64,000 nucleotides of DNA from an uncultured Enterobacteriaceae bacterium (GTDB taxonomy: Bacteria; Pseudomonadota; Gammaproteobacteria; Enterobacterales; Enterobacteriaceae). Where the stretch lies: positions 1 to 64,000 of the forward strand of contig CAKZHC010000050.1 of NCBI GenBank assembly GCA_936920625.1. The letters run 5' to 3'. The notes beneath the pieces were generated by a model that worked only from the letters and a program-made list of their open reading frames with translations, made no database searches and was not told the DNA's origin. Both the position numbers and the translations under genes were made by a program. Shown one piece after another: positions 46,437 to 56,436 of this stretch; within the stretch, counting starts at the first letter, position 1, and each line of letters opens with the position of its first letter.

Positions 46437-47156
46437 ATGAAACAGACTATTCAGACTTACAGCGGGCTTTCTGACATGATGACGCGTTTTTTTGATCGCT
46501 GCTCTGATCCGGTTGTTATATCAAGTACAGATTCCAGAATTTTGTATACCAATATGATAGCTGCAAAGCTGGCCAGAGTCAGAAGCCCAAAGGATTTAAT
46601 CGAAAAGTATTATAAAGAGGTCAACTCCCCTCTTTTCGAGAATGAATTCGTAACAGAAAAGTGGCAGCATCAAGACCAAAGAATTGCTAACAAACAGGTT
46701 GAAGAACTTAAAATGCTAGAAATTCATCCAAGAGCGACAGCCTGCCCTTATATCATCAAAAAAATGCCCCTTTACAATGAGAATAAAGAGATTTCAGGAG
46801 TAGTTAACTATATGAAGTACCTTGAAATATTTCGCCCGAATGATTTTATTATGGGCAGATTGCCTGGCTCGCTGCTGCTCAACCGCCCGGATGATTTTTT
46901 TACTGAAAGGGAGTGTGAAATTATCTTCTTAAAATTACAGAGGATGACGAATAAAACGATTGCCAGAATACTCAATCGCGCTCCCCGCACCATCGATAAC
47001 ATGATGCAGCGAATGTACCAAAAAGCAGAAGTCAATAATGCCACCGACTTTGAGGAGTTCTGTGAAAAACGTGAACTGCATCTCTATCTGCCGGCTCGTT
47101 TTATCGATGCACAGCATTTTAAATTTGGTTATGGGTGCGGTTCTACAGAGCTGTAA
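46437..47156 (+). CDS. PAS-LuxR transcriptional regulator, copy 1
   Basis: 239 residues. A PAS-like sensor domain occupies about residues 10-130 (DRCSDPVVISSTDSRILYTN, then YIIKKMPLYNENKEISG). A conserved linker FRPNDFIMGRLPGSLLLNRP follows, and a LuxR-type HTH is at residues 155-215 (FTERECEIIFLKLQRMTNKT, then IARILNRAPRTIDNMMQRMY). The architecture matches the PAS4-LuxR solos that are numerous in Photorhabdus and occur in other Enterobacterales; these lack an autoinducer synthase and their ligands are mostly unknown. Closely related to the next gene. Confidence 0.85.
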   Translation: MKQTIQTYSGLSDMMTRFFDRCSDPVVISSTDSRILYTNMIAAKLARVRSPKDLIEKYYKEVNSPLFENEFVTEKWQHQDQRIANKQVEELKMLEIHPRATACPYIIKKMPLYNENKEISGVVNYMKYLEIFRPNDFIMGRLPGSLLLNRPDDFFTERECEIIFLKLQRMTNKTIARILNRAPRTIDNMMQRMYQKAEVNNATDFEEFCEKRELHLYLPARFIDAQHFKFGYGCGSTEL

Positions 47157-47270
47157 ATGGCCAGTGAGCGGAAAAGGTAAATGACATCATCAATCAGATG
47201 AGTTGTAGGCCGACGTCCGCCACAGATTTGACTGAAACGGGCTGTTGTTAAGGAACATAAGGAATGGACA

Positions 47271-47990
47271 ATGAAAAATGATATTCAGACATACACCGGG
47301 CTTTCGCAGATGATGACCCGGACTTTTGATCAGCTTAGTGATCCGGTTGCGATAGTCAGCCCCGATTCACGCTACCTCTATATGAATATGGCCTCCGTAA
47401 AACTTTGCAGGCTGAAGTCACCAGCGGAGGCAACGGGTAAATATTATCCGGAGGTTAAGGTGCCGCTTTTTGAAAATGAACAGGCCGTTGCGCAGTGGCA
47501 GCAACAGGACAGGCGTATTGCTGCTAATCCCCTTAATGAACTCATGATGCTTGAGGTACATCGGGGAGCAACAGATTCTCCATTTATACTGAAGAAAATA
47601 TCGCTTTATAATGAAGATAATCAGTTTGTCGGAATAGTCCATCATATGAAATATCTGGATATCTTCCGCCCGAATGATTTTATTATGGGCAAACTGCCCG
47701 GCTCATTGCTGCTTAACCGCCCGGATGATTTTTTTACTGAGAAAGAGTGTGAGATTATTTTCTTAAAATTACAGAGGATGACGAGTAAAGCGATAGCTGA
47801 AATACTCAACCGGTCTCCGGGCACAATAGACAATATGGTACAGGAGTTATACAGCAAAGCCGGGGTGAATAATATTACTGACTTTGCAGAGTTCTGTGAA
47901 AAGCGTGACTTACATTTGTATCTGCCACACCGGTTTATTGACCCGCAGCGTTTCAGCTTTGACAATGGGTGCGGTTCAATAGAATTGTAA
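47271..47990 (+). CDS. PAS-LuxR transcriptional regulator, copy 2
   Basis: Also 239 residues, the same layout as copy 1 and clearly a tandem duplicate: the linker DFIMGKLPGSLLLNRPDDFF, the start of the HTH (ECEIIFLKLQRMTSKAIAEI) and the C-terminal CGSIEL are nearly the same, while the PAS domain differs more (DQLSDPVAIVSPDSRYLYMN). Greater change in the sensing half suggests the copies respond to different ligands. Separated from copy 1 by 114 bases; a weak GGA-type ribosome site precedes the ATG. Target genes unknown. Confidence 0.85.
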   Translation: MKNDIQTYTGLSQMMTRTFDQLSDPVAIVSPDSRYLYMNMASVKLCRLKSPAEATGKYYPEVKVPLFENEQAVAQWQQQDRRIAANPLNELMMLEVHRGATDSPFILKKISLYNEDNQFVGIVHHMKYLDIFRPNDFIMGKLPGSLLLNRPDDFFTEKECEIIFLKLQRMTSKAIAEILNRSPGTIDNMVQELYSKAGVNNITDFAEFCEKRDLHLYLPHRFIDPQRFSFDNGCGSIEL

Positions 47991-48518
47991 CGGACGTGTG
48001 AAGATTAAATTATAATTCAAATATCATAACATTAAACCTGCTCACCACCGGCATAGTGATGTTATGATATATATTTATTAAATATATTCTGGCACTTAAT
48101 TCAAAGTTGCTAAAATTTTTATCTCTTCTGAATAGCATTTACAATATTATATTCTATAACTTATTAGTCAATCAGATAAATAAACTATATCCTGTATTTT
48201 TTCTTAAATGAGACAAGCGCTCTTATTTTTAAGCTATAGCTGTACGTAATAAGGCGACAAAAAATCAGAATAATAGACACAAAATAAAAGGCTGAAAATA
48301 ATATCTGTATCTCTCTTTTTTAACCAGATAAATAATTTCTACTTAGTACCCATGGCTATTATCTGTGGGAGAGGATTTTTTAAAGAGACAACTGTAGGTT
48401 GTGATGAGCTGGTGATAACAATAGCCAGCATAATCAACGCCAGGGAAAATTCCAGCTCATTACAACACCAGAGGTGTTTCATAAAAAATTAATATCTCAA
48501 AAAATAAGGAAATTTAAT
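47991..48518. other. AT-rich gene-free stretch
   Basis: About 530 bases between the second regulator and the hexapeptide-repeat gene. No gene or repeat recognised. Confidence 0.45.
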
Positions 48519-48926
48519 ATGAAAAAATATAAAATCGTTGACAAATTGATGAAAATAATCGGGGATAAAAAAATATATCGAATCAGAGCGCTTAAATCGT
48601 TTGGTGACGTGCAAAAAGGTGACCTCGGCGGCTGGATTGAAAAGGAGACTAACCTGAGCTATCAGGACGATGCCTGGATTTATGATGATGCCTGTATATC
48701 AGAAAATGCCATCGTCTATGGAAAAGCGCGTGTTTTTGGTAATGCACGGGTAGCAGATTACGCCTGTATATCGGGTAACGTATCTGTGTATGGCAATGCC
48801 AGCGTGTCTGGTAATGCTAAAATATCAGGCTATGCAGTAAGATACGATAATGTGAAAATAGGCGACTGTACCAGAATAACAGGGCAGGCTAGAATATCCG
48901 CTAACGGGGATAAATACAAACGTTAG
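48519..48926 (+). CDS. hexapeptide-repeat (left-handed beta-helix) protein
   Basis: About 135 residues. The N terminus MKKYKIVDKLMKIIGDKKIY, then RIRALKSFGDVQKGDLGGWI is a conserved start shared by phage-associated and YdcK-like proteins; the rest is a run of hexapeptide-like turns (AIVYGKARVFGNARVADYAC, ISGNVSVYGNASVSGNAKIS) expected to form a parallel beta-helix. ATG 48519 with AAGGA nine bases upstream is preferred to 48474. Function unknown in most members; some are near prophage or type III secretion genes. Lies in the same accessory patch as the PAS-LuxR genes. Confidence 0.75.
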   Translation: MKKYKIVDKLMKIIGDKKIYRIRALKSFGDVQKGDLGGWIEKETNLSYQDDAWIYDDACISENAIVYGKARVFGNARVADYACISGNVSVYGNASVSGNAKISGYAVRYDNVKIGDCTRITGQARISANGDKYKR

Positions 48927-49145
48927 TTAATAGAAATAGAATTATATTTTTTTGAGCTCCTGCAAACACAAAGCTATTTTAATGCTGATACCGCAGCTAA
49001 CAACAGGATGTCATGCCAAATGGGAATATATGAAATTATTCCTCCCGGACTAAAAGAGGGAATAAGATATCCCCCCGTGTGAAATAAGATCGTCTTTACC
49101 ATTCGCGTTATCTGGTAAAAATCTATTTAATTACAGGCTACTAAA

Positions 49146-51254
49146 TCACCAGTCATTATTATTTCTCTTGACTATATGATGATCATAATACCTTTTAATT
49201 TTTAACATACGTATACGGTTGTGATGAATACGGCGCATTACTAACAGACTGTTTATCACCATGAACAGTATTAGCACGTACAACAGTATGCAGATACCAA
49301 GATCGCGCCATAGCATGACAGCATCAGGTTCACTATGGATATAAATCTGGCGAACACCACTGGCGTCGGTATGAATGTCGGTAACGATACCAGATGTAGT
49401 GAAAGGGGTATGTAATAAAATACCGGCCCGATGCTGGAGTTCAGGCCATTGATTCACAGCGTTGTATCTAAAAAGCGGAACTGGAGGTGCAGGCTTATCT
49501 ACCATAATATGGTTTTCATCACTGATGAACAGAAATCCCCCGTGAGGTAGCCTGCTTAGTTTTTTTGCTGTGTGGCAGGTTCCATGATAGACAAAATCAG
49601 AGGTTGTTTTGTTCACCAGTTTCTCTAATATTTCTGCACTAACGGGCCTGAGTAAGACATTCTTACCGTTAAAGTAGCCAGAATCAGCTTGCCGAAGCAG
49701 CCCCTTCCAGTTGGGAGCATTCACAAGATTGACTAATGCATTTTTTAGTTTGAAACATTTTGGGGACTGCTCACACAGAGCATCAGTTTTTTGCACAGTA
49801 TCGGCAAAATCATACAATAAAATCATTCCAGGCTGTCTAAAGGGGCCACGACGCCCCGGATAAGTGGTAGTTTGCTGGTTTAATTTTTGCACGATGCTTT
49901 TCTGTAATGCTATCGCCCTATCAATAGTTCCTGAATGAGGCAGAGGTGGGGGGGGCGTATTATTCCAGTAAATAGCTGTGCAATCAAAAGGTATAAAAAC
50001 ACCGCGTTGTCTTTTCAGGCAGTTTTTAGATACTGAGCACATGCCTCTGCCAGTGATGTGCAATTTGTCGCCTGTATGCAGGGAGATATTATTTAATTGA
50101 TTAACATCAGTTATTTGATAACTATGTTTATTCTTAAGCCATGCTACGCTCAGTTTGAATGGCATCTTTAGTGGAACCCAGCTCACCAGTAGCGTTAAGA
50201 TCAATAAGGAACAAATAGCCATCACCAGATTTTTACGCCAGCGCTTAATAGGGGAGTGATACATTTCATCATGCAGAGAAAGAAAATTTCCCTGCCGGAT
50301 AACCTGGCGATTTTGATAAATTTCTACATCAGTAGTTTTGCAGAAATCATAGGCAATATAAGCATTCCAGTGAGAGGGGTAGATTAAATCAACACTCCCC
50401 AGCGAAACATTACTTAACTGACTTTGACTGGCTTCACTAAACAGTCCCCAGTGTTTTAGGATGCCGCGCAGGCAGTAAACATCCCGTAATATTTTTTTTG
50501 GACGAGGTTGCCAAAAAAACCATACTCCAGCTGCCATGATGATGCCGCTTATGGCGGCTATCCACGGTGTTAGTAATGCCGGGCTTATCATGCTGATAAA
50601 AAGCAGAAAAAATGCAAAGCTTACTGTCAGTGCTTCACCGATATTATCGGTCTGGCACAGCTCAGACTCTAACGGTGTTTCCTTACGTACTTTGAATAGT
50701 TCAAGATTCTCACTCTTTTCCTTGCGGATAGAGGCTTTTTTATTAACAGATTGCCACAATGCGGCGGCGGGTTTCTGATAAGGTTCATTGATTAAACTGT
50801 GCCCATTAAGTGAAATAACCAGTGGAACTGGTTGTGTCCTGACGAGCTCAACATTATTGATATCGGTGATGTATTGTCCCCAATGTGGAGGAAGATGAAC
50901 TTCAACATCATCAATGTAGTAACTCCATCGTCTGATTGCATCGGCAGAAAAACTGTAGCGTGTGATGGCGCGGGTTGCAGGGTAGACCAGATGATAACGT
51001 GCAGGCAATATTAACGGGTCTTCAATAATGTTGTTGTTAGTCGCCAGAACCATTTCCTGATGGTAGTTTTTGCATGTCTGAATATACTGCTCAACTGCGT
51101 TCTGCTCCTCGTCAGTCAATTTTCGGTAAAAGAGCGCAAGGAGAAAAGAAGGAAGGGATGGGGGAAAGAGGTATTGCATTCTGTAACGCAGAAAAACTGC
51201 TATTACGAGAGAACTTATAAGTGCGATCAATACGATAAAAGCGATCGTTTTCAT
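49146..51254 (-). CDS. igaA: IgaA-type Rcs phosphorelay inhibitor (intracellular growth attenuator family)
   Basis: Large inner-membrane protein (YrfF in E. coli) that keeps the Rcs envelope-stress phosphorelay off; essential in Salmonella and E. coli unless Rcs is inactivated. About 702 residues. Membrane segments occur at the N terminus, in pairs near residues 205-250 and 345-370, and near the C terminus (ILLYVLILFMVINSLLVM). Matches include YYIDDVEVHLPPHWGQYI, PLVISLNGHSL, GLFSEASQSQLSNVSLG, and FKLKNALVNL. ATG 51254 (MKTIAFIVLIALI) follows GAGGGGAG; a longer frame upstream lacks support. hslR and yrfG, its usual downstream neighbours, are missing. Confidence 0.92.
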   Translation of the reverse strand: MKTIAFIVLIALISSLVIAVFLRYRMQYLFPPSLPSFLLALFYRKLTDEEQNAVEQYIQTCKNYHQEMVLATNNNIIEDPLILPARYHLVYPATRAITRYSFSADAIRRWSYYIDDVEVHLPPHWGQYITDINNVELVRTQPVPLVISLNGHSLINEPYQKPAAALWQSVNKKASIRKEKSENLELFKVRKETPLESELCQTDNIGEALTVSFAFFLLFISMISPALLTPWIAAISGIIMAAGVWFFWQPRPKKILRDVYCLRGILKHWGLFSEASQSQLSNVSLGSVDLIYPSHWNAYIAYDFCKTTDVEIYQNRQVIRQGNFLSLHDEMYHSPIKRWRKNLVMAICSLLILTLLVSWVPLKMPFKLSVAWLKNKHSYQITDVNQLNNISLHTGDKLHITGRGMCSVSKNCLKRQRGVFIPFDCTAIYWNNTPPPPLPHSGTIDRAIALQKSIVQKLNQQTTTYPGRRGPFRQPGMILLYDFADTVQKTDALCEQSPKCFKLKNALVNLVNAPNWKGLLRQADSGYFNGKNVLLRPVSAEILEKLVNKTTSDFVYHGTCHTAKKLSRLPHGGFLFISDENHIMVDKPAPPVPLFRYNAVNQWPELQHRAGILLHTPFTTSGIVTDIHTDASGVRQIYIHSEPDAVMLWRDLGICILLYVLILFMVINSLLVMRRIHHNRIRMLKIKRYYDHHIVKRNNNDW

Positions 51255-51637
51255 GCTCCCCTCATTGCTGGTGGGGTTAACCTCGATATAGCTTCGCCCA
51301 CACAAGTGTTAATCATAGTGAATAGTTTTAAACGAGTTAAGGAGTCAACAGAGTTATTAACAGTATACGTGCAGAAAATAGTATGTAAGATCATAATATT
51401 GAGGTAGTTATATCCTATTCCTTAACAGAATGCTATTAACTGCTCATGTAAAACAACCTTCTGTTTGAACTGGAGATAGCTTGTTTACTGCGGCGGGCTG
51501 TAATGTAGTATCAAGATAGCACAATGTCAGATGAAGATTGGTTTATTAAGCTAACTATTGCACAATGTGTCAGAACAACGTAGTAGAATATTAACTGATG
51601 CACGAACGCTATTTTCATCATTAGCTCAGGGGTCATA
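51255..51637. other. divergent igaA-nudE spacer
   Basis: About 380 bases with no gene. Promoters of igaA and nudE must lie here. Confidence 0.5.
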
Positions 51638-52204
51638 ATGACCAAAAAACGACAAAAACCCATTATTCATCATATTGAAGTTATCGCAAAGTCGCATCTG
51701 TTCACTGTTGAAGCTGTAGATCTGGAGTTTAGCAACGGGGTCAGGAGGGTATTTGAGCGTATGCGCCCTTTAGGCAGAGATTCAGTGATGATTGTGCCGA
51801 TTGTCGATAATAATCTTGTGTTAATCGAAGAGTATGCTGTTGGCGTCGAGTCCTATCAAATTGGTTTTCCTAAAGGACTGATTGATGGGGATGAAGCTAT
51901 CCTGATGGCTGCAAACCGCGAGCTGAAAGAAGAGACGGGATTTGGTGCAAAAAAAATGGAGATACTAAGTAAACTGACGATGTCCCCCGCTTATTTTTCA
52001 GGTGTGATGAATATTGTGGTTGCTGAGGGACTTTATCAGGAAAAGTTGCAGGGAGACGAACCGGAACCGCTTATCGTCCGTTACTGGCCAGTCAATGATA
52101 TGATGGCGCTGCTAAATAAGCCTGGTTTTGATGAGGCTCGCAACGTCAGTGCACTTTTTCTGGTAAGAGAATGGCTGCGGAAGCACGAACGTATTATTGC
52201 CTGA
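51638..52204 (+). CDS. nudE: ADP compounds hydrolase NudE (Nudix)
   Basis: Hydrolyses ADP-ribose, Ap3A and NADH-type dinucleotides. 188 residues, with the Nudix box GFPKGLIDGDEAILMAANRE followed by LKEETGFG, fitting the Gx5Ex7REUxEExGU pattern. Length and context (between igaA and mrcA, transcribed oppositely to both) agree with E. coli. Confidence 0.95.
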   Translation: MTKKRQKPIIHHIEVIAKSHLFTVEAVDLEFSNGVRRVFERMRPLGRDSVMIVPIVDNNLVLIEEYAVGVESYQIGFPKGLIDGDEAILMAANRELKEETGFGAKKMEILSKLTMSPAYFSGVMNIVVAEGLYQEKLQGDEPEPLIVRYWPVNDMMALLNKPGFDEARNVSALFLVREWLRKHERIIA

Positions 52205-52391
52205 TAAGGTAGTGTATGCATAAACAGCCTACAAGGTCAGCACTGATACTCTAGCACAAAAACATAAGTCCGTTATATCAGATTTCAGGCGTCCAAGTTT
52301 TATCTGTCTCCTGACACACATCGAATCTGAAAGCAGGAGTTCATCTTATCGTTGCCCGCCAGCGGCCAGTGTTCACAAATAAACTAATTAG

Positions 52392-54947
52392 CTAAAACAG
52401 CTCCTGTCTGTGGCCATTCTCTTCGAACACTGTTCCAATATTGGGCACGGAATACTCATGAGGCTGTGTGCCCTGAATAAAATATTCCTGGCAGGCATTA
52501 GTGTGACCCCGAGCCAACTTGCCGGTTGAGCGATCAATTGAGACCGATACAACGCCCTCCGGCGGAACTAATGGTTGAACAGGCACGTCTGCGAGGACGG
52601 CCGCCATAAATTGATCCCATGCAGGTTGTGCACTTTTAGCTCCCCCTTCGTGCCCGGATATCTGGTCTTTGATAACGCCTGACAAGGTAGTACTTCCCAG
52701 ATCACGCCGGTGATCGTCGAAGCCAATCCACACTGTTGTTACAACCCCCGGGCCGTAACCAGAAAACCAGGCATCTTTTGAGCTGTTAGTGGTACCGGTT
52801 TTGCCGCCGATATCTCTGCGCCTGAGATCACGACTGGCGCGCCAGCCAGTCCCCATCCAGAATCCTGGGTCACCAAAAATATTGGAGTTAAGTGCACTTT
52901 TAATGAGGAATGCCAGCTGAGTGTTTATCACATGCGGTGCATAACTTTGCTGATAGTCCTGCGCTATCTGATTGGGAGTCGCTTGATCAGGTTGAGGAAC
53001 AGGCGTTGTATTATTACTCGTGCCGGGGCTGGCAATGTCCTCTAAATGCTCTTTATTTAGTGTGACTGCCTTGCTAGTTTCACCATAAATCACAGGTAAA
53101 TTACACTTAGGGCAGGCAATTTTTGGCCCGGCGCTAAATAGTGTTTTATCCTGCTCATTATTAATTCTGGCAATGAAGTAAGGATTAACAAGGAACCCAC
53201 CATTGGCCATGACCGCATAACCCCGCACCAATTGCATAGGGGTAAAAGAGGCTGAACCGAGCGCCAGTGATTCGGTGGCAACAATGTTCTGCGCCGGGAA
53301 GCCGAAACGCTGTAAATAGGCGGCAGCATAATCAACACCCATTGCCCGCATTGCCCGAACCATCACAACGTTTTTTGACTCTCCCAGCCCTTGACGCAAG
53401 CGGATAGGCCCGAAATACTTTTCTGGAGAGTTTTTCGGGCGCCATTCCACACCGGCACCTGCATCCCAGCGAGTAATGGGCGCATCATTGATAATTGAAG
53501 CCAGTGTCAGACCCCGGTCCATTGCGGCGGTGTAAAGGAAAGGCTTAATATTTGATCCCACCTGACGTAACGATTGTGTAACCCGATTAAATTTACTCAA
53601 ATTAAAATCAAAACCACCCACCAGAGCTAGCACTGCGCCATCTTCAGGGTCAATTGACACCATAGCTGAGTTGACATCCGGCATTTGAGCCAGCCACCAG
53701 CCATTATCCACTTTTCGCACCCATATCTGCTGGCCCGGCTGAAGCACATCGCTGATGGAACGGGGGGCAGTTCCCTGTAATTTGTCAGTTTTATAGGGAC
53801 GAGCCCAGCGCACGGCATCAATACCCAGCACGACGGTATTGCCATTACGCAGTAGCACGATTGCTTTATTATTATCCGCAGAAAGTACAGCAGCCGGATT
53901 TAATGGTCCATGGGTGGTCAATGACTGGAGGCTTTCCAAAATCTTTTCCCGTTGCCAGGGCCCCTCTCCCGCTTTCCATAATACGGCAGCGGGGCCACGA
54001 TAGCCGTGGCGCATGTCATAGTTAATGACGTTATCTTCCATTGCTTGTTGTGCAGCAACCTGGGTTTTTTTGGTAATAGTGGTATACACTTTATAACCAT
54101 CTGTATAAGCATCCTCACCATAATTTCTTACCATTTCCTGTCTCACCATCTCGGTCAGATAAGGGGCGGGAAAGTCAATTTTAGGTGCATGATACGTTGC
54201 AACCAACGGTTTAACGAGCGCATCAAGATATTGCGATTCCGTTATGTAGTGTTGGTTGAGCATCCGTGCCAGTACCAGGTTACGACGCTGCAAAGCACGG
54301 GTATGGGAGTAGAGTGGGTTAGATGTTGAAGGTGCTTTAGGCAGGCCGGCAATCGTTGCCATTTCGCTAAGCGAAAGCTGATTTGGTGTTTTTCCAAAGT
54401 AAACCTGTGCAGCAGCACCCACGCCATAAGCACGATTTCCCAAATAGATTTTGTTGAGATAAAGCTCAAGAATTTCATTTTTTGTCAGCATCTGCTCAAT
54501 ACGAATCGCCAGAACAGCTTCTTTAATTTTTCGTATCAGTGTTCGTTCAGACGACAGGAAGAAATTACGCGCCAGCTGTTGTGTAATAGTACTTGCCCCT
54601 TGGGTGGCATGCCCGGAGGTTACAGCGACGCTGACCGCGCGAAAAATACCAATCGGATCAACGCCATGGTGTTCGTAAAAACGATTATCTTCTGTGGCGA
54701 TGAAGGCGTTAATTAACATTTCTGGCATTTGATTCAATGCCATGGGAATGCGCCGTTTTTCCCCATACTGACCAATAAGCTGATTATCAGCACTATAAAT
54801 CTGCATCGGTATTTGCAGACGGACATCTTTTAGCATGTTCACATCAGGTAACTGATGCTCGACAGATTTATATAAGCCATAAACTGCAGCCGCTCCCAAC
54901 AACATGAAACAGATGACAAGAACCAAAAAATACTTTACGAACTTCAC
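52392..54947 (-). CDS. mrcA: penicillin-binding protein 1A
   Basis: Bifunctional murein synthase: glycosyltransferase plus transpeptidase. 851 residues (E. coli 850). A membrane anchor occupies residues 5-25. The glycosyltransferase Glu is residue 86 in ATEDNRFYEHHG, with QGASTITQQLARNFFL next. The transpeptidase nucleophile is Ser465 in GSNIKPFLYT, and the KTG motif is GGKTGTTNSSKDAW. Frame intact. Divergent from the hof cluster, as in E. coli. Confidence 0.97.
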   Translation of the reverse strand: MKFVKYFLVLVICFMLLGAAAVYGLYKSVEHQLPDVNMLKDVRLQIPMQIYSADNQLIGQYGEKRRIPMALNQMPEMLINAFIATEDNRFYEHHGVDPIGIFRAVSVAVTSGHATQGASTITQQLARNFFLSSERTLIRKIKEAVLAIRIEQMLTKNEILELYLNKIYLGNRAYGVGAAAQVYFGKTPNQLSLSEMATIAGLPKAPSTSNPLYSHTRALQRRNLVLARMLNQHYITESQYLDALVKPLVATYHAPKIDFPAPYLTEMVRQEMVRNYGEDAYTDGYKVYTTITKKTQVAAQQAMEDNVINYDMRHGYRGPAAVLWKAGEGPWQREKILESLQSLTTHGPLNPAAVLSADNNKAIVLLRNGNTVVLGIDAVRWARPYKTDKLQGTAPRSISDVLQPGQQIWVRKVDNGWWLAQMPDVNSAMVSIDPEDGAVLALVGGFDFNLSKFNRVTQSLRQVGSNIKPFLYTAAMDRGLTLASIINDAPITRWDAGAGVEWRPKNSPEKYFGPIRLRQGLGESKNVVMVRAMRAMGVDYAAAYLQRFGFPAQNIVATESLALGSASFTPMQLVRGYAVMANGGFLVNPYFIARINNEQDKTLFSAGPKIACPKCNLPVIYGETSKAVTLNKEHLEDIASPGTSNNTTPVPQPDQATPNQIAQDYQQSYAPHVINTQLAFLIKSALNSNIFGDPGFWMGTGWRASRDLRRRDIGGKTGTTNSSKDAWFSGYGPGVVTTVWIGFDDHRRDLGSTTLSGVIKDQISGHEGGAKSAQPAWDQFMAAVLADVPVQPLVPPEGVVSVSIDRSTGKLARGHTNACQEYFIQGTQPHEYSVPNIGTVFEENGHRQELF

Positions 54948-55066
54948 CTGATAACTCTCACTTAACGTTGTCTGGGCAGTTTATAAACATTTGAGCGGTA
55001 GTATAAAGGTAAGCCAGTGATTTTGATACGTTCATTTGAAACCTCTGGATTGGAGAGCAGGCTCTC

Positions 55067-55909
55067 ATGGCTTACCGACAATGGCAAATTGGTTTGGATA
55101 TCCAAAATGGTCAGTTATATGCTCTGGCCACTCAATATCATCGCCGTTACGGCTGGCAATTGCGTTACTGGTGGCAACAGCAACTGCCTCCAGATACTCT
55201 GATTAACGGGGTGCTGCAATCCTCTGAACATCTTATTGGTAAACTCAGAGCGTTGCGAAGGCGGTTACCACGATCAATCTCGCTACGCGTAGGGATTCAT
55301 CCCCAGTTAGCATTGCACCATCAGCTCACGATACCCAAATCACTGGCAACATTACGTGAACCTGAACGTGATAAGTATATCATTGCTTCAGCAGAACGAC
55401 TTTTTCCACTAAATATCAATGAACTAATGCTGGATTACCGTGAAGATACAAATAAAAGCGTAGTCCATCTTACGGTAGCACGTAAAGTCGCGTTGAACAG
55501 TTGGCTGACTTGCCTCGATGCCGCAGGTTTTTCACCAGATATTCTGGAACAGACACCAGCAGCTCTCTGCTCACTTGCTCTGGCACTTAATTTGAGCAGA
55601 GATGCCACGCTTATTCATGGCCTGAACGATCACTGGCTCTGGTATGCCCCAAGCCTACCAGATGTTACTGGTTGGTGCCAGCGCAGTGAAGTAGCGGACA
55701 TAACCATGCTGATTAACAGCTATCTGCCAGTCACTGGACAGCTCTATCTCAGCGATGTAGCAGATAACAGCATTAATCCGTTGGTTTCGCCTCTTTTGCC
55801 ATTTTCTGCTTTTCGTGTTCAGGCTCCACCGCTGCCAGTGAACCAGCAAGGCTTTGCACTGGCAACAGGATTAGCGCTACGGCCAGAGGATAAAGCATGG
55901 TCTGGGTAA
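55067..55909 (+). CDS. hofM: PilM-like protein HofM
   Basis: 280-residue actin-like cytoplasmic protein of the PilM type, part of the competence/type IV pilus-like apparatus that lets E. coli take up DNA as a nutrient. Start ATG 55067 gives MAYRQWQIGLDIQNGQLYAL. Weak PilM motifs are visible (ELMLDYREDTN, VALNSWLTCLDAAGF). The stop lies within the start region of hofN. Identification rests mainly on position in the hofMNOPQ cluster between mrcA and aroK. Confidence 0.88.
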   Translation: MAYRQWQIGLDIQNGQLYALATQYHRRYGWQLRYWWQQQLPPDTLINGVLQSSEHLIGKLRALRRRLPRSISLRVGIHPQLALHHQLTIPKSLATLREPERDKYIIASAERLFPLNINELMLDYREDTNKSVVHLTVARKVALNSWLTCLDAAGFSPDILEQTPAALCSLALALNLSRDATLIHGLNDHWLWYAPSLPDVTGWCQRSEVADITMLINSYLPVTGQLYLSDVADNSINPLVSPLLPFSAFRVQAPPLPVNQQGFALATGLALRPEDKAWSG

Positions 55910-56436
55910 ATCTGCTGCCTTGGCGCGAACGCTGGTTAAAACAACAACGAACACGATGGCTAAGAAGTCACAGCTTACTGCCACTACTATTGATAGCAGG
56001 ATTAGTGGGGGGCGCTTTTGCAGATGGGCTTAACCATCAGCGCAAGCAGCAGTTGATTATCTGGCAGCAGGCAACAGCGGTTTTGCAGCAGAAAACAGAC
56101 AGAAAAATATATCAGCAAAAAATACTCGACGATCGGGAGAAGGCGCTCAATATTCTGATTCTGCACCATCGGCTTAATCTTTATTGGCAACAGCTGATTG
56201 CTACGCTGGATCAAGGCATTCCTGATTCACTTTGGTTAACCAGACTGGAAAGTTCCGGACACAAGTTAAAATTTAATGGGCGCTGTTCACAAGTGAGTGA
56301 TGCTGACTATTTTCTCAACTGGCTAAAAAATCAACCACAGTTTGCTGCGGTTCATTTTATACAGCTGGCGCGTACGTCAGAGGGGAAACTGGCATTCACT
56401 GTACAGGCTGAATGGGTTAGGGGGGCACAGGAATGA
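55897..56436 (+). CDS. hofN: PilN-like protein HofN
   Basis: 179 residues. It starts with VNLLPWRERWLKQQRTRWLR, the PilN signature that binds PilM, followed by one membrane helix (LLPLLLIAGLVGGAF) and a periplasmic coiled coil and ferredoxin-like domain (LDQGIPDSLWLTRLESSG). Overlaps hofM by 13 bases and hofO by four, so the cluster is translationally coupled. Confidence 0.9.
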   Translation: MVWVNLLPWRERWLKQQRTRWLRSHSLLPLLLIAGLVGGAFADGLNHQRKQQLIIWQQATAVLQQKTDRKIYQQKILDDREKALNILILHHRLNLYWQQLIATLDQGIPDSLWLTRLESSGHKLKFNGRCSQVSDADYFLNWLKNQPQFAAVHFIQLARTSEGKLAFTVQAEWVRGAQE

